Assembly (NCBI GenBank): GCA_009929855.1
Contig: RZZN01000019.1
Span: 1-64,000, forward strand
Direction: 5' to 3'
DNA: 64,000 nucleotides
From: Gammaproteobacteria bacterium
Lineage (GTDB): Bacteria; Pseudomonadota; Gammaproteobacteria; Chromatiales; Chromatiaceae
Shown: one piece after another, positions 7,632-16,113 of the stretch
Layout: each line of letters begins with the position of its first letter
Position numbering within the stretch: position 1 is the first letter of the stretch
The notes under the pieces: model-generated
Databases searched by the model: none
The model's input: the letters and a program-made list of their open reading frames with translations, nothing else
What the model was told of the DNA's origin: nothing
Position numbers and translations under genes: made by a program

Positions 7632-8888
7632 ATGAACTTAACCGAACTGAAGAAGACGCCGGTCCCCGAGCTGGTCGCACTTGCTCAAGCCATGGAAATC
7701 GAAGGCGTCGGGCGATCCCGCAAGCAGGACCTGATCTTCGCCATCCTCAAAGCACAAGCACGGCGGGGCGAGGACATCTACGGCGACGGGGTACTCGAGA
7801 TCCTGACCGACGGCTTCGGTTTCCTGCGCTCGGCGGACGCCTCCTACCTGGCGGGACCGGATGACATCTACGTCTCCCCGAGTCAGATCCGCCGCTTTGC
7901 CCTACGCACCGGCGATACCATCTCCGGAAAGATTCGGCCCCCCAAGGACGGCGAGCGCTACTTCGCGCTGCTCAAGGTCAACGATATCAATTTCGATCGA
8001 CCCGAAAACGCCAAGACCAAGATCCTCTTTGAAAATTTCACCCCACTGTTCGCGCAGAAGCGACTCACGCTGGAGATCGGCAACGGCAGCACCGAGGATC
8101 TCACGGCGCGCACCATCGACTTGGTGGCACCCATCGGGAAGGGTCAGCGCGGTCTGATCGTCTCCCCGCCGAAGGCGGGCAAGACCATGATGCTGCAAAA
8201 CATCGCTCAATCGATCGCGCACAATCATCCCGACTGCTATCTGATCGTCCTGCTGATCGACGAGCGTCCCGAGGAGGTCACCGAAATGGCCCGCTCGGTG
8301 CGCGGCGAAGTGATCTCATCGACCTTCGATGAACCCGCCACACGCCATGTCCAAGTCGCCGAGATGGTCATCGAGAAGGCCAAGCGCCTGGTCGAGCACA
8401 AGCGCGACGTCGTGATCCTGCTCGACTCCATCACCCGACTCGCGCGAGCCTACAACACGGTGGTTCCTTCCTCCGGTAAGGTGCTCACGGGTGGTGTCGA
8501 CGCGAATGCACTGCAACGCCCAAAACGTTTCTTCGGCGCCGCACGCAACGTCGAGGAAGGCGGTAGCCTGACGATCCTGGCGACCGCGCTGATCGATACC
8601 GGCTCACGAATGGACGACGTCATCTACGAGGAGTTCAAAGGAACGGGCAACATGGAGATCCACATGGACCGGCGCATCGCCGAGCGCCGCATCTTCCCGG
8701 CGATCAACATCAATCGCTCCGGCACACGCCGTGAAGAGCTGCTGATGAATCCAGCCGAGCTGCAAAAGATGTGGATCCTGCGCAAGATCCTGCACCCGAT
8801 GGACGAGCTCGCCGCGATGGAGTTCCTGCACGACAAGTTGAAGGCGACCAAGACCAACGATGAATTCTTCGCATCGATGAAAGGATGA
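7632..8888 (+). CDS. rho: Transcription termination factor Rho
   Basis: Hexameric RNA-dependent ATPase that ends transcription. The 418-residue product is almost colinear with E. coli Rho: N-terminal helices [20 protein letters not shown], the cold-shock-like RNA-binding domain ([17 protein letters not shown]), Walker A in [12 protein letters not shown], Walker [16 protein letters not shown], and the R-loop/Q-loop region [20 protein letters not shown]. The start at 7632 matches the E. coli N-terminus exactly; an upstream in-frame extension to 7590 is not used. It is transcribed with or after trxA. Confidence 0.98.
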   Translation: MNLTELKKTPVPELVALAQAMEIEGVGRSRKQDLIFAILKAQARRGEDIYGDGVLEILTDGFGFLRSADASYLAGPDDIYVSPSQIRRFALRTGDTISGKIRPPKDGERYFALLKVNDINFDRPENAKTKILFENFTPLFAQKRLTLEIGNGSTEDLTARTIDLVAPIGKGQRGLIVSPPKAGKTMMLQNIAQSIAHNHPDCYLIVLLIDERPEEVTEMARSVRGEVISSTFDEPATRHVQVAEMVIEKAKRLVEHKRDVVILLDSITRLARAYNTVVPSSGKVLTGGVDANALQRPKRFFGAARNVEEGGSLTILATALIDTGSRMDDVIYEEFKGTGNMEIHMDRRIAERRIFPAININRSGTRREELLMNPAELQKMWILRKILHPMDELAAMEFLHDKLKATKTNDEFFASMKG

Positions 8889-8971
8889 CGGCATTGGCCG
8901 GCTGGATTGCCGCCCATCATCCGTCCGGATCCAGTGTCCAGCGTGGATCGATCTCTCAGCCCGCGCCCGAA

Positions 8972-9071
8972 GGCTGTGAAGAAAGTGGGTTTCTTCACAG
9001 CCCCATGCGATTGATCATGTTGATATTCAACAGATCAGCATTGTCGGCGTAGAGGGTTTTGACACCCCCTC
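8972..9071. terminator. Cluster of inverted repeats between rho and the convergent MlaC-like gene
   Basis: Three dyads follow one another. The first is a perfect 13-bp stem GGCTGTGAAGAAA/TTTCTTCACAGCC (8972-8984 and 8990-9002) with a GTGGG loop. The second is TGATC-a-TGTTGA-TAT-TCAACA-GATCA (9012-9037). The third is a weak GAGGG/CCCTC (9052-9056 and 9067-9071). They sit between two convergent genes, which suggests transcript 3' ends in both directions, though no clear T-run is present. The second could instead be a protein-binding site. Confidence 0.5.
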
Positions 9072-9181
9072 AATCAGCCATCTCAGACGGCCCGCCATGA
9101 GGCCCGAGCGGCCGTGCTTGCTTGGCCCGGACGCTCATCGGGCAGCTTGACCGAGCCTTGTCGAGCCCATTGGAGCTTGGC

Positions 9182-9910
9182 TCACTGCCCGCCCGTCGCT
9201 GCGAAGAATTGCCTGAACTGAACCCGATAATAAGCCGCCGCACTCTGCCCGTCCGCCACTACATCATAGATTCGCCAACCGGTTTCGGACTTGTACATCC
9301 GAAACTCCAGCTTAGAGGGGTAAGTTCCGGGCCGTGTGATCGCGACTGGGACATGCGCAGCACCGCGCGGATCCAGCCGTGGTGGCAGCAATCTGATCTG
9401 CTGATCCTTGAACCGCAACAGCTGGCTCGCCAGGGTCGAGAGGAAATCAGCTTCCAGATTGGCGGCCAAGGCCTGCTGATCGGCGCCGCTCAAACGCTCA
9501 TAGGCCGGACCGGCGACCCAGCGCGCCATGTAATCGAAATCGAAATAGGCGGCGATTTCACGATCGAGGAAGGCAGCGACCTGAAGCTTATTGGGAATCT
9601 CTTCCTGAGTCAGATAGCCAAGCAACCGATCCATGCCATCCTTGAGCGTTTGGCTGGCCTCGGCGGCGGGTCCCACAGGGGCACGGTACGGGGTATCGCG
9701 GGTCTGCGCGGGCATGGGCATGGCGGGAGGGGTCACCGGCCATGCCGGCTGCGCAATCATGCCATGGTGGGGCATGCCCACGCCGAGCGGTCCCGGTGAC
9801 ACCGCGTAGCCGGGCTGGATGGGATTGGGTCCAGGCGCAGAGGGTTGCGCGGAGACTCCCGCGACAGATCCCAAAAGGACGATCAATGGGAGCCCAACAG
9901 ACGTCTTCAT
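9182..9910 (-). CDS. MlaC/Ttg2D-family periplasmic phospholipid-transport protein
   Basis: Secreted protein of 242 residues: a signal peptide (MKTSVGLPLIVLLGSVAGVSA), a Pro/Gly/Met-rich linker to about residue 75, then a Tol_Tol_Ttg2/MlaC domain recognised by YFDFDYMARWVAGPAYERLS and the later DVVADGQSAAAYYRVQFRQF. MlaC proteins ferry phospholipids between the outer-membrane Mla complex and the inner-membrane MlaFEDB transporter. The start has GGAGGAG 5 nt upstream. It stands alone here, about 18 kb from the MCE transporter genes at 27237-30665, which lack an MlaC of their own; a link is possible but unproven. The Pro-rich linker is unusual. Confidence 0.8.
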   Translation of the reverse strand: MKTSVGLPLIVLLGSVAGVSAQPSAPGPNPIQPGYAVSPGPLGVGMPHHGMIAQPAWPVTPPAMPMPAQTRDTPYRAPVGPAAEASQTLKDGMDRLLGYLTQEEIPNKLQVAAFLDREIAAYFDFDYMARWVAGPAYERLSGADQQALAANLEADFLSTLASQLLRFKDQQIRLLPPRLDPRGAAHVPVAITRPGTYPSKLEFRMYKSETGWRIYDVVADGQSAAAYYRVQFRQFFAATGGQ

Positions 9911-10086
9911 CGATACTCCTCCGTAAACGCAAAATCACACGTTGATGTTCGGCGCAAGCCAATTGGCTGAAAGAAGGTGCCGATGGTTCGGCGGAAAAGC
10001 AAGTCGGACTAGAGTACACTGGGATCCAGTTCGGCGCCTCAACCCGCCCTGCCAAACATGCAAGACCATTGGGAGAAAGAACAGCC

Positions 10087-10428
10087 ATGCCAATACCACG
10101 CGTACACTATCGTGTCGTTGGCCAAGACGACTACATGCTCGAGATCACACTGGAGTCCGACGGTGCGTATCGCATCGATTGCGGCGACCATACGAGCCAC
10201 ACGCCGCGCAGAGGGATGCTCGCGCCAGAGCAGCTCGCCGCCCTGGACTCGCTGATCAGTGCCTTGGGGGCACCACGCGAGCACTTGGCTCCCGCCGGCG
10301 CCACGGGTTTCTTGGCGGAACTGACGATTGGTGAACAACCAGTCACTCGCGTTTTCAAAGTGTGGGAAGGTGCGATCCAGGATGAACCCGACCTTATGCC
10401 CCTCATCCGCGCCCTCGAGGTGATTTGA
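10087..10428 (+). CDS. Hypothetical protein (113 aa)
   Basis: A small soluble acidic protein, beginning MPIPRVHYRVVGQDDYMLEI, with no signal peptide or known motif. It has alternating strand-like segments (YRVVGQDDYMLEITLE, FLAELTIGEQPVTRVFKVWE), so a small beta-rich fold is likely. The ATG at 10087 is preceded by GGGAGAAAG (10071-10079) at 7 nt, much better than the TTG at 10069. It stands alone between an oppositely oriented gene and a small secreted protein. Function unknown. Confidence 0.7.
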   Translation: MPIPRVHYRVVGQDDYMLEITLESDGAYRIDCGDHTSHTPRRGMLAPEQLAALDSLISALGAPREHLAPAGATGFLAELTIGEQPVTRVFKVWEGAIQDEPDLMPLIRALEVI

Positions 10429-10615
10429 CACAACTCGCATCTCGCATCTTGATCGTCTAGGCATCCCAACCGAGCCGCCTCAGACCTTCGATCGCGCAGA
10501 GAGTCGCACGAAAAATTTTCCTTGATTTGTGTAATTTCAGGCCCTATCGTACACATGCACGCATCGTTGAAAGCGATCGCGTGAACCTGAAACACACAGA
10601 TGAGGATCATCGATC

Positions 10616-10927
10616 ATGCGACTCACACACAAACGCTTCACGCCACCGACCATCCTCTCCACGGCGATCGTATCGCTCATCCTGGCCGGCGCGCTTGGGG
10701 GCCAAGCCATGGCCGCATCTGCATGCAAGGGACTTGCGCAAGAGGTCTGCGAGACCTCACAAGAGTGTCGCTGGCAGGCGGGCTACACGCGCAAAGATGG
10801 TATCGAGGTGGCAAGCCACTGTCGCAGCACTGGCAAGAAGAAGGCCGACGTCCCGATGAGTGAGCCGACGACTCAGGATGCCCCCACGGAGATCAACGCA
10901 GAGGCAAGCGCCGAGGCCACGTCCTAA
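10616..10927 (+). CDS. Small secreted cysteine-containing protein (103 aa)
   Basis: The N-terminus is a clear signal peptide (PTILSTAIVSLILAGALGGQAMA, cleaved before ASACKG). The mature part is about 70 residues with four cysteines in CKGLAQEVCETSQECRWQAG and SHCRS, which suggests two disulfides and a compact periplasmic fold. The tail is Ala/Glu/Thr-rich and probably disordered. I do not recognise a named family. A convergent dyad lies just downstream. Confidence 0.72.
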   Translation: MRLTHKRFTPPTILSTAIVSLILAGALGGQAMAASACKGLAQEVCETSQECRWQAGYTRKDGIEVASHCRSTGKKKADVPMSEPTTQDAPTEINAEASAEATS

Positions 10928-10934
10928 GCTGGCT

Positions 10935-10972
10935 CACTCCGACCGGTCCCAGGGATGGCGCCGGTCGGAGTG
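10935..10972. terminator. Bidirectional hairpin between convergent genes
   Basis: A perfect 12-bp stem CACTCCGACCGG (10935-10946) and CCGGTCGGAGTG (10961-10972) with a 14-nt loop lies between two convergent genes that end at 10927 and 10983. It lacks a T-run, so it may stabilise 3' ends or act together with Rho. Confidence 0.55.
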
Positions 10973-10982
10973 GTCAGTGAGA

Positions 10983-11345
10983 CTATTCAGGCGCGTCGTG
11001 CTTGGACTCGAGGCCAATCGGCGTGTACTGAATGCGTACGGACATCCAAAAGGCATAGGCCATCAGCACCAACAGAAAACCGGCGATATCAAGGATCGAG
11101 AACACACCCTGCTTGTCGACCACGAACCAGATGGCCGCTAGCACGAAACCTGTGACGAGAACCCCAATCACGAAGATCGGCGCCAAACCAAGGCGCATGC
11201 CTTCCAACTCGCGACGGATGTGCTGCTCGCGCTGCTGAGCGGCGGCCCGCGTCCGCGCATCGATCACGGCTCGCCGATGCACGATCGCCTGATAGACCAG
11301 CCACGCCCCCAGGATGAGACAGACGGCTCCAAGATAGTATTTCAT
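10983..11345 (-). CDS. Small inner-membrane protein (120 aa)
   Basis: Three hydrophobic segments are visible: YYLGAVCLILGAWLVYQAIV near the N-terminus, FVIGVLVTGFVLAAIWFVV in the middle and LDIAGFLLVLMAYAFWM near the end. Between the first two is a charged helix rich in Arg and Gln (DARTRAAAQQREQHIRRE). No family is recognised. The ATG at 11345 is preferred because GAGGA lies 9 nt upstream; the ATG at 11354 is too close to that site. It is followed on the other side by a convergent secreted-protein gene. Confidence 0.65.
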   Translation of the reverse strand: MKYYLGAVCLILGAWLVYQAIVHRRAVIDARTRAAAQQREQHIRRELEGMRLGLAPIFVIGVLVTGFVLAAIWFVVDKQGVFSILDIAGFLLVLMAYAFWMSVRIQYTPIGLESKHDAPE

Positions 11346-11444
11346 CGTTGACATTCCTCGATGATGGATTGATGCACCACAGACTCGGCAGCCACCGATA
11401 CCGTCCTGATCCTACTCGTCCGCCGTGAGTGCAACAACCTTGAT

Positions 11445-12179
11445 TCACCAGAAGAGGATCCAATCCCGTGCCTGCACGAGCGAGTCGTGCAAAGGATCGG
11501 CCAGACCAATCAAAGCGTGCGCAAGCGCCGTCACCACCGGCAGACCATCCTCGAGACTCGGGGCCAACCACGCCAGCGCCAGGACCAAGGCCAACATCGC
11601 CAGGCTGCTCAGCGGATTGGTCAGACTCAAGATCTTGAGAGCGCTCCCGAAGGAACGTTTGACCCGACTATTGAGCAGATCCACGCTGAACAACTCATCC
11701 AGGCACAGATGGGTGACATATCCAATCCCGACCATCAGACCTGCGAGCCAGGCCGTTGTCGGTGGCCGATCCAAGACCCAGTAGGCCAGGTCGACGGTGG
11801 CAAGCGTGGTGGCGGCAACCGCGAGCCAGGAGTGCCAGATTCCACGATGAATCGTCAAGCGGCTGAAGATCTCGAAGACCAGGTAACGAACCAGGATGAA
11901 GAGACCGCCCCACAAGAGCGCCAGATCGAGAGGCAGGAGTCTGCCGGCCAGGGGCAGGGTCACAGCGAAGGCAACCGCCACGCCCAAGAGATTGAAGAAA
12001 GCACGCACGGGCTTGGATGCATCCGCATCGATGTCCGGGAGAAGACTTCCGGCGACGCCCAGCGCGAAAAAGACGAGCGTCGTGGTGGGATCATCGGTCA
12101 ATCCCGCACCTTGCAGCCAGAGCACCGTCGCGCCACTGATGAAGATGCCGACGTTGAGATGGGTCTGAAAATTGGCCAT
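11445..12179 (-). CDS. YdjM-type inner-membrane metal-dependent hydrolase (DUF457)
   Basis: Multi-pass membrane protein of 244 residues of the YdjM/LexA-regulated DUF457 family, annotated as putative metal-dependent hydrolases. Characteristic motifs are THLNVG at the start, GSLLPDIDADASKP, HRGIWHS and THLCLDELFSVDL; the His and Asp residues could bind a metal. The substrate is unknown. It shares a 318-bp intergenic region with the divergent aguB gene. No LexA box was recognised there. Confidence 0.82.
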   Translation of the reverse strand: MANFQTHLNVGIFISGATVLWLQGAGLTDDPTTTLVFFALGVAGSLLPDIDADASKPVRAFFNLLGVAVAFAVTLPLAGRLLPLDLALLWGGLFILVRYLVFEIFSRLTIHRGIWHSWLAVAATTLATVDLAYWVLDRPPTTAWLAGLMVGIGYVTHLCLDELFSVDLLNSRVKRSFGSALKILSLTNPLSSLAMLALVLALAWLAPSLEDGLPVVTALAHALIGLADPLHDSLVQARDWILFW

Positions 12180-12497
12180 GCGCGATCAATCGAGAAAAAA
12201 CCGAGATCGTCAAGAAGACTCAATGCGTCAAGCGCGACCGAGCCGGGGATCAATCGAAGGCGCGACCGTTTGGAACCTGATCGATGAGCCCGGTCGGCTC
12301 AAAGGCCAGGCTGCAATCTTCGTCATCTGGCGGCACCTTGCCGTGATCCTAAACACTCGAGGGCTCCCTGACCAAGCAGCCGAGCCACACAACACAAAGC
12401 AGCCTCGGCGACCTTGCGCCGCCGGGATAACATGCCTTTGCGCACCAGGAGGCTTTGCGCCAGACTTGAAGGGCTTCAAGCCCGGAGATCGTCCCTC
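12180..12497. other. Divergent intergenic region with a 16-bp palindrome
   Basis: This 318-bp stretch lies between two divergent starts and should hold both promoters. The only clear structure is the inverted repeat CTTGAAG-gg-CTTCAAG at 12465-12480, 17 bp before the aguB ATG, a position that fits an operator or a 5' UTR hairpin. No convincing -35/-10 pair, tRNA or small gene was seen. Confidence 0.4.
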
Positions 12498-13391
12498 ATG
12501 TCTCACACCCCCTTGACCATCGCACTCGTGCAGGAGATCGACCACGGCAGCACGGAGGCCAACCTTGCGGCGTGCGAGGCGGCGCTGCGCATTGCCGCGG
12601 CGCGCGGCGCGCGTCTCGCCTTGCTCCCAGAGCTACACAACAGCGCCTACTTCTGTCAAACCGAGGATCCGGCCCTGTTCGATCTGGCCGAAAGCGTGCC
12701 CGGACCTAGCACCGAGCGACTTGGCGCGCTGGCGGCAGAGCTCGGTCTCGTGATCGTCGGCTCACTGTTCGAGCGTCGCGCGCCCGGACTCTATCACAAT
12801 ACCGCGGTGGTCCTCGATCACGACGGACGTTTGGCCGGCATCTATCGCAAGATGCACATCCCTGATGATCCAGGCTATTACGAGAAGTTCTACTTCACAC
12901 CAGGTGACCTTGGGTTCACCCCGATCGACACCGCCGCGGGGCGACTGGGCGTCCTGGTCTGCTGGGATCAATGGTATCCAGAAGCGGCGCGACTCATGGC
13001 GCTGGCCGGGGCCGAGATCCTGCTCTATCCAACCGCGATCGGTTGGGACCCGCGGGATGACACGCAGGAGCGAGAACGTCAACGCGACGCCTGGGTGGGG
13101 ATCCAACGCGCCCACGCGATCGCCAACGCACTGCCGGTCATGGTCTGCAATCGCGTCGGCCATGAGCCTGACCCGAGCGGCGCGACTCCAGGCGTACTGT
13201 TCTGGGGCCATTCATTCGTCTGTGGTCCGCAGGGTGAGATGCTCGCATGTGCGGGCGAGCAGACCGCGGAGCTGCTCCTAGCGCAAATCGATCTTTCGCG
13301 CACCGAGCAGGTGCGCCGACTCTGGCCATTCTTGCGTGACCGGCGCATCGACGCCTACGGTGAGCTGGTCGAGCGCTATCGCGATCGCTGA
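12498..13391 (+). CDS. aguB: N-carbamoylputrescine amidase
   Basis: Nitrilase-superfamily enzyme of 297 residues that converts N-carbamoylputrescine to putrescine, CO2 and ammonia in polyamine synthesis from agmatine. The catalytic triad is visible: Glu45 in LLPELHNSAYF, Lys118 in IYRKMHIPDDPGYYEKFYF and Cys155 in VLVCWDQWYPE. The segment HIPDDPGYYEKFYFTPGD is typical of AguB rather than of other nitrilases. The matching agmatine deiminase gene is not in the window. The stop is 1 bp away from the stop of the convergent gene. Confidence 0.93.
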   Translation: MSHTPLTIALVQEIDHGSTEANLAACEAALRIAAARGARLALLPELHNSAYFCQTEDPALFDLAESVPGPSTERLGALAAELGLVIVGSLFERRAPGLYHNTAVVLDHDGRLAGIYRKMHIPDDPGYYEKFYFTPGDLGFTPIDTAAGRLGVLVCWDQWYPEAARLMALAGAEILLYPTAIGWDPRDDTQERERQRDAWVGIQRAHAIANALPVMVCNRVGHEPDPSGATPGVLFWGHSFVCGPQGEMLACAGEQTAELLLAQIDLSRTEQVRRLWPFLRDRRIDAYGELVERYRDR

Positions 13392-13392
13392 G

Positions 13393-13854
13393 TCAATCCC
13401 GCATGATGGCAAAGCGAAATGGCGCGGCGCGGACGCCCTCGCTGGTCTGGATCAAGACCCTGGCCTCCCATTCCATGCGCGCCAGCACGCATACGGGAAG
13501 GATCGCTTGACCGTCGAAGACACCGGGTCCCGACGGCGCGAGACTGGCCCGGTTGTAGCCCATGCTCATCTCTACGCCAACGAAGTCGATCTCCACTCGA
13601 TCCGTGTCGAATCCATCGAGGGCGACAGCAAGATTCAGGGGTGTCATGGCGGTGATGGGACGCGGCTCGATCGCGAGCCGCACCCGAGCACCATCACCAA
13701 GACGCAGCTCGCAGGGTCCGACATGAAGGTCACAGCTCGGATCCAGATCGGCGACCTCGATCAGCGGTGGATACAGCAACGGCCAAGCCAGATGGAGGGC
13801 AACGGCGGCGACACCCGCAAGCGCACCCAGGATGCCCCAATGGATGGTCTTCAT
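13393..13854 (-). CDS. Membrane-anchored hypothetical protein (153 aa)
   Basis: One hydrophobic segment at the N-terminus (GILGALAGVAAVALHLAWPLLY) likely anchors the protein in the inner membrane with about 120 residues outside. The exported part has three cysteines (CDLHVGPCEL and PVCVLAR) and strand-rich sequence, so a beta-sandwich with a disulfide is likely. I do not recognise the family. It lies 33 bp downstream of the SEC-C gene on the same strand and may be cotranscribed. Confidence 0.65.
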   Translation of the reverse strand: MKTIHWGILGALAGVAAVALHLAWPLLYPPLIEVADLDPSCDLHVGPCELRLGDGARVRLAIEPRPITAMTPLNLAVALDGFDTDRVEIDFVGVEMSMGYNRASLAPSGPGVFDGQAILPVCVLARMEWEARVLIQTSEGVRAAPFRFAIMRD

Positions 13855-13887
13855 CAGTACGCCCGAGGCACTGCGAGTGACATGGAC

Positions 13888-15819
13888 TCAGGCCGTCAGA
13901 CGCCGGAGCCAGGCGAGGACCCCGGGCTCGGCCTCCCAGACATCGCGCATCGCCTCGCGATAACGCCAGGCCTGGTCGTCAACACCAGGCGATCCCCCGG
14001 CACCGAGACGCGGACGCTTGACCCGTTTGCGGGTCAGATAATGCGGGATGCGGGGGAGCCGATGGACCGCGGTCGACAGGACCAAGCGGGCACGATCACG
14101 CCGCCCGAGACGATATAGCGCCAAGACCTCGCCGTAGGCAAGATCGGCGAGCGCATCGTTCGGAAACCGCCGCGCCAATGCCAGCGCGAGCTCGTCCTCA
14201 CCGTCTCGTAGATAATGATTCATCAGCTCGGCGCGCACCCCATGATGATCCTGGGGATTGAGACGGAGCAAGGTCTCCAGTGTCTTGACCGCGGCCTCGC
14301 TCTCGCCATCCTCGGCTTGCCGAAGATAGCGTCTGAACAACAGCCGCAACGCGGGCCGGTTGCGTGGAGCAGACCAGGGAAGCTGATGGGGCGACTCTAA
14401 CGGCAACGACCGCTCCAGGATCGACCAAGCACGCTCCAGGAGCGGCCTCAGCAGTAAATGCCCGATCCACGGCAAGGCAGTGGCGGGATGCAGATAGAGC
14501 GCCGTCGCCAGATCATCGAGAACCTCCAAGCTATCGGCGAGCGCGGGATGCTCGATGAGCTGCTCGATCCAATCGCCCGAGTCCCAGGGATCGAGCGCCG
14601 TCATGGGGACAAGCTGGGTCGCCGCGGGCTTCTCCAGCGGGAAGACACCATGCCAGGACGACTCGAGTAGACGCAGGGCGGCCGGGGCCCGCAATTGGAC
14701 CGGACTGACCACATGGGTCGCCATGCTTGCATCAGCGCGCCCGCTCTGGGCATCATCGAAGAGTCCGAGCTGACCGGGCAAGCGCGATGCCGCGGTGACG
14801 CCGAGCCGATCGAGACGGTAGTCCGGCAGCGGACGGGACTGAATCAGGCTCAGCCAATCCTGCAGATCCAGCAGCAGCGGATCGAGCACATCCGCATGGC
14901 TCTCCACCAAGGCCTCTTGAGGGTCATGCATCGCTCGGGTCAGGAAATCCATGACCATTGGATGTTCTCGGCCGATGCGCCTCAGTCGATGCGCCCAAAA
15001 ACGAGCACGCTCGCGCGCACGCCAGCGCTGATGGCGCGCCACGAGGAGTGTGATCTCCAAGACCGCCGTGCTCGGGTTGTCCGGATCACTGCGCAGCGCG
15101 GCGATGAAGGCCGCCTCGGCCGCAGCGAAATCCGCCTCGTCGATCGCCATGGTGCAACGCCGCTGCCAACCGGCGGCGCGCAGCGCGTGACTCCCCTCGG
15201 AGCACAGACGCTCCAGAAACGTCTGTCGCTTACGCCAATGCTCGAGACGCTCGTAGGCGTCACAGAGGACATCGATCGCAGGCTCGAAGGCTGCGTCGAG
15301 CGCGGCCAGCTCAGCGGCGAAGAGTGGCTCGAGGAGGGCGATGGCCCGCCTTGGGTGACCCTGCTCGAGCCAGCGCTCGGCGACCTGAGCAAAGAGCGGT
15401 CGCGGCACCGCCTGCACGGCCAGCGCCTCGCGGATCCGCGTCTCGGGCAAGAGATCGAGCAGGATCGTCCAGATCAAGTCGCTCGAGAGGCGGGGCAGCT
15501 CATCCTCGCCGGCCCCACAGCAATCACGATGACGTCGCCCGGAGCCACAGGGACAGGGGGCATCGAGCTTGATCGGGCAGACCTCGAATGCGGCGTCCGG
15601 CTGGGGAATCACATTCCAGATCGCCATGGCAAGGAGGTTGGCGAGACGCTTCTGCTCGAGCTCATCGAGTCCGGTCTCGTTCATGCCCAGCAGATCGGGG
15701 AGCTGAGCGCACGCCCATTGGAGAAAGCGGCCGGGATCTGGATCGAGCAGGATCCGCTGCACCGCGCGTCGGATGACGTTCTCGAAGCGTTCGGCTTCGG
15801 CCAGGTCATGGTCGAGCAT
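13888..15819 (-). CDS. SEC-C motif protein with helical (TPR-like) repeats
   Basis: A 643-residue soluble protein. Residues of about 85-103 form a SEC-C zinc motif (CPCGSGRRHRDCCG), the same metal-binding module found at the end of SecA. The rest is alpha-helical with repeat-like sections such as WQRRCTMAIDEADFAAAEAAF and DGEDELALALARRFPNDA, which look like degenerate tetratricopeptide repeats. Such proteins are often annotated only as SEC-C domain proteins; binding to ribosomes or translocation partners is a guess. The start has GGAGGAG at 6 nt. A long open frame antisense to it is a coding shadow. Confidence 0.78.
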   Translation of the reverse strand: MLDHDLAEAERFENVIRRAVQRILLDPDPGRFLQWACAQLPDLLGMNETGLDELEQKRLANLLAMAIWNVIPQPDAAFEVCPIKLDAPCPCGSGRRHRDCCGAGEDELPRLSSDLIWTILLDLLPETRIREALAVQAVPRPLFAQVAERWLEQGHPRRAIALLEPLFAAELAALDAAFEPAIDVLCDAYERLEHWRKRQTFLERLCSEGSHALRAAGWQRRCTMAIDEADFAAAEAAFIAALRSDPDNPSTAVLEITLLVARHQRWRARERARFWAHRLRRIGREHPMVMDFLTRAMHDPQEALVESHADVLDPLLLDLQDWLSLIQSRPLPDYRLDRLGVTAASRLPGQLGLFDDAQSGRADASMATHVVSPVQLRAPAALRLLESSWHGVFPLEKPAATQLVPMTALDPWDSGDWIEQLIEHPALADSLEVLDDLATALYLHPATALPWIGHLLLRPLLERAWSILERSLPLESPHQLPWSAPRNRPALRLLFRRYLRQAEDGESEAAVKTLETLLRLNPQDHHGVRAELMNHYLRDGEDELALALARRFPNDALADLAYGEVLALYRLGRRDRARLVLSTAVHRLPRIPHYLTRKRVKRPRLGAGGSPGVDDQAWRYREAMRDVWEAEPGVLAWLRRLTA

Positions 15820-16113
15820 TGCGAGCTCCTCCGCGGCTTGGAGGCAATATCATGATGCGTGCAACCCGCTCATGCCTCATGGGCCGAGCGATACGGCAAC
15901 TCCGCACTAGGGCGGGCAGGAAGGGGTCGCGGAGCCACGGCACGACTGGGCGCCTTGGCTGCGATCCCAATCAACCGGCATCCAGCCGACATTTCGACAT
16001 ATTCTATACCTGCGCGCCCCGGCGAGGAATGCCATGATGTAGACTTGTCGGAAACCTTGCGCCATTCTCTCGGTTTTCGCGCGCCCTCGGGTCTTCAGAG
16101 TGAACATAGACTC

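Noticed and set aside
14695-15855. Long open frame antisense to the SEC-C gene
   Set aside because: Its translation is arginine- and glutamine-rich without motifs; the opposite strand has a ribosome binding site and a clear SEC-C motif.
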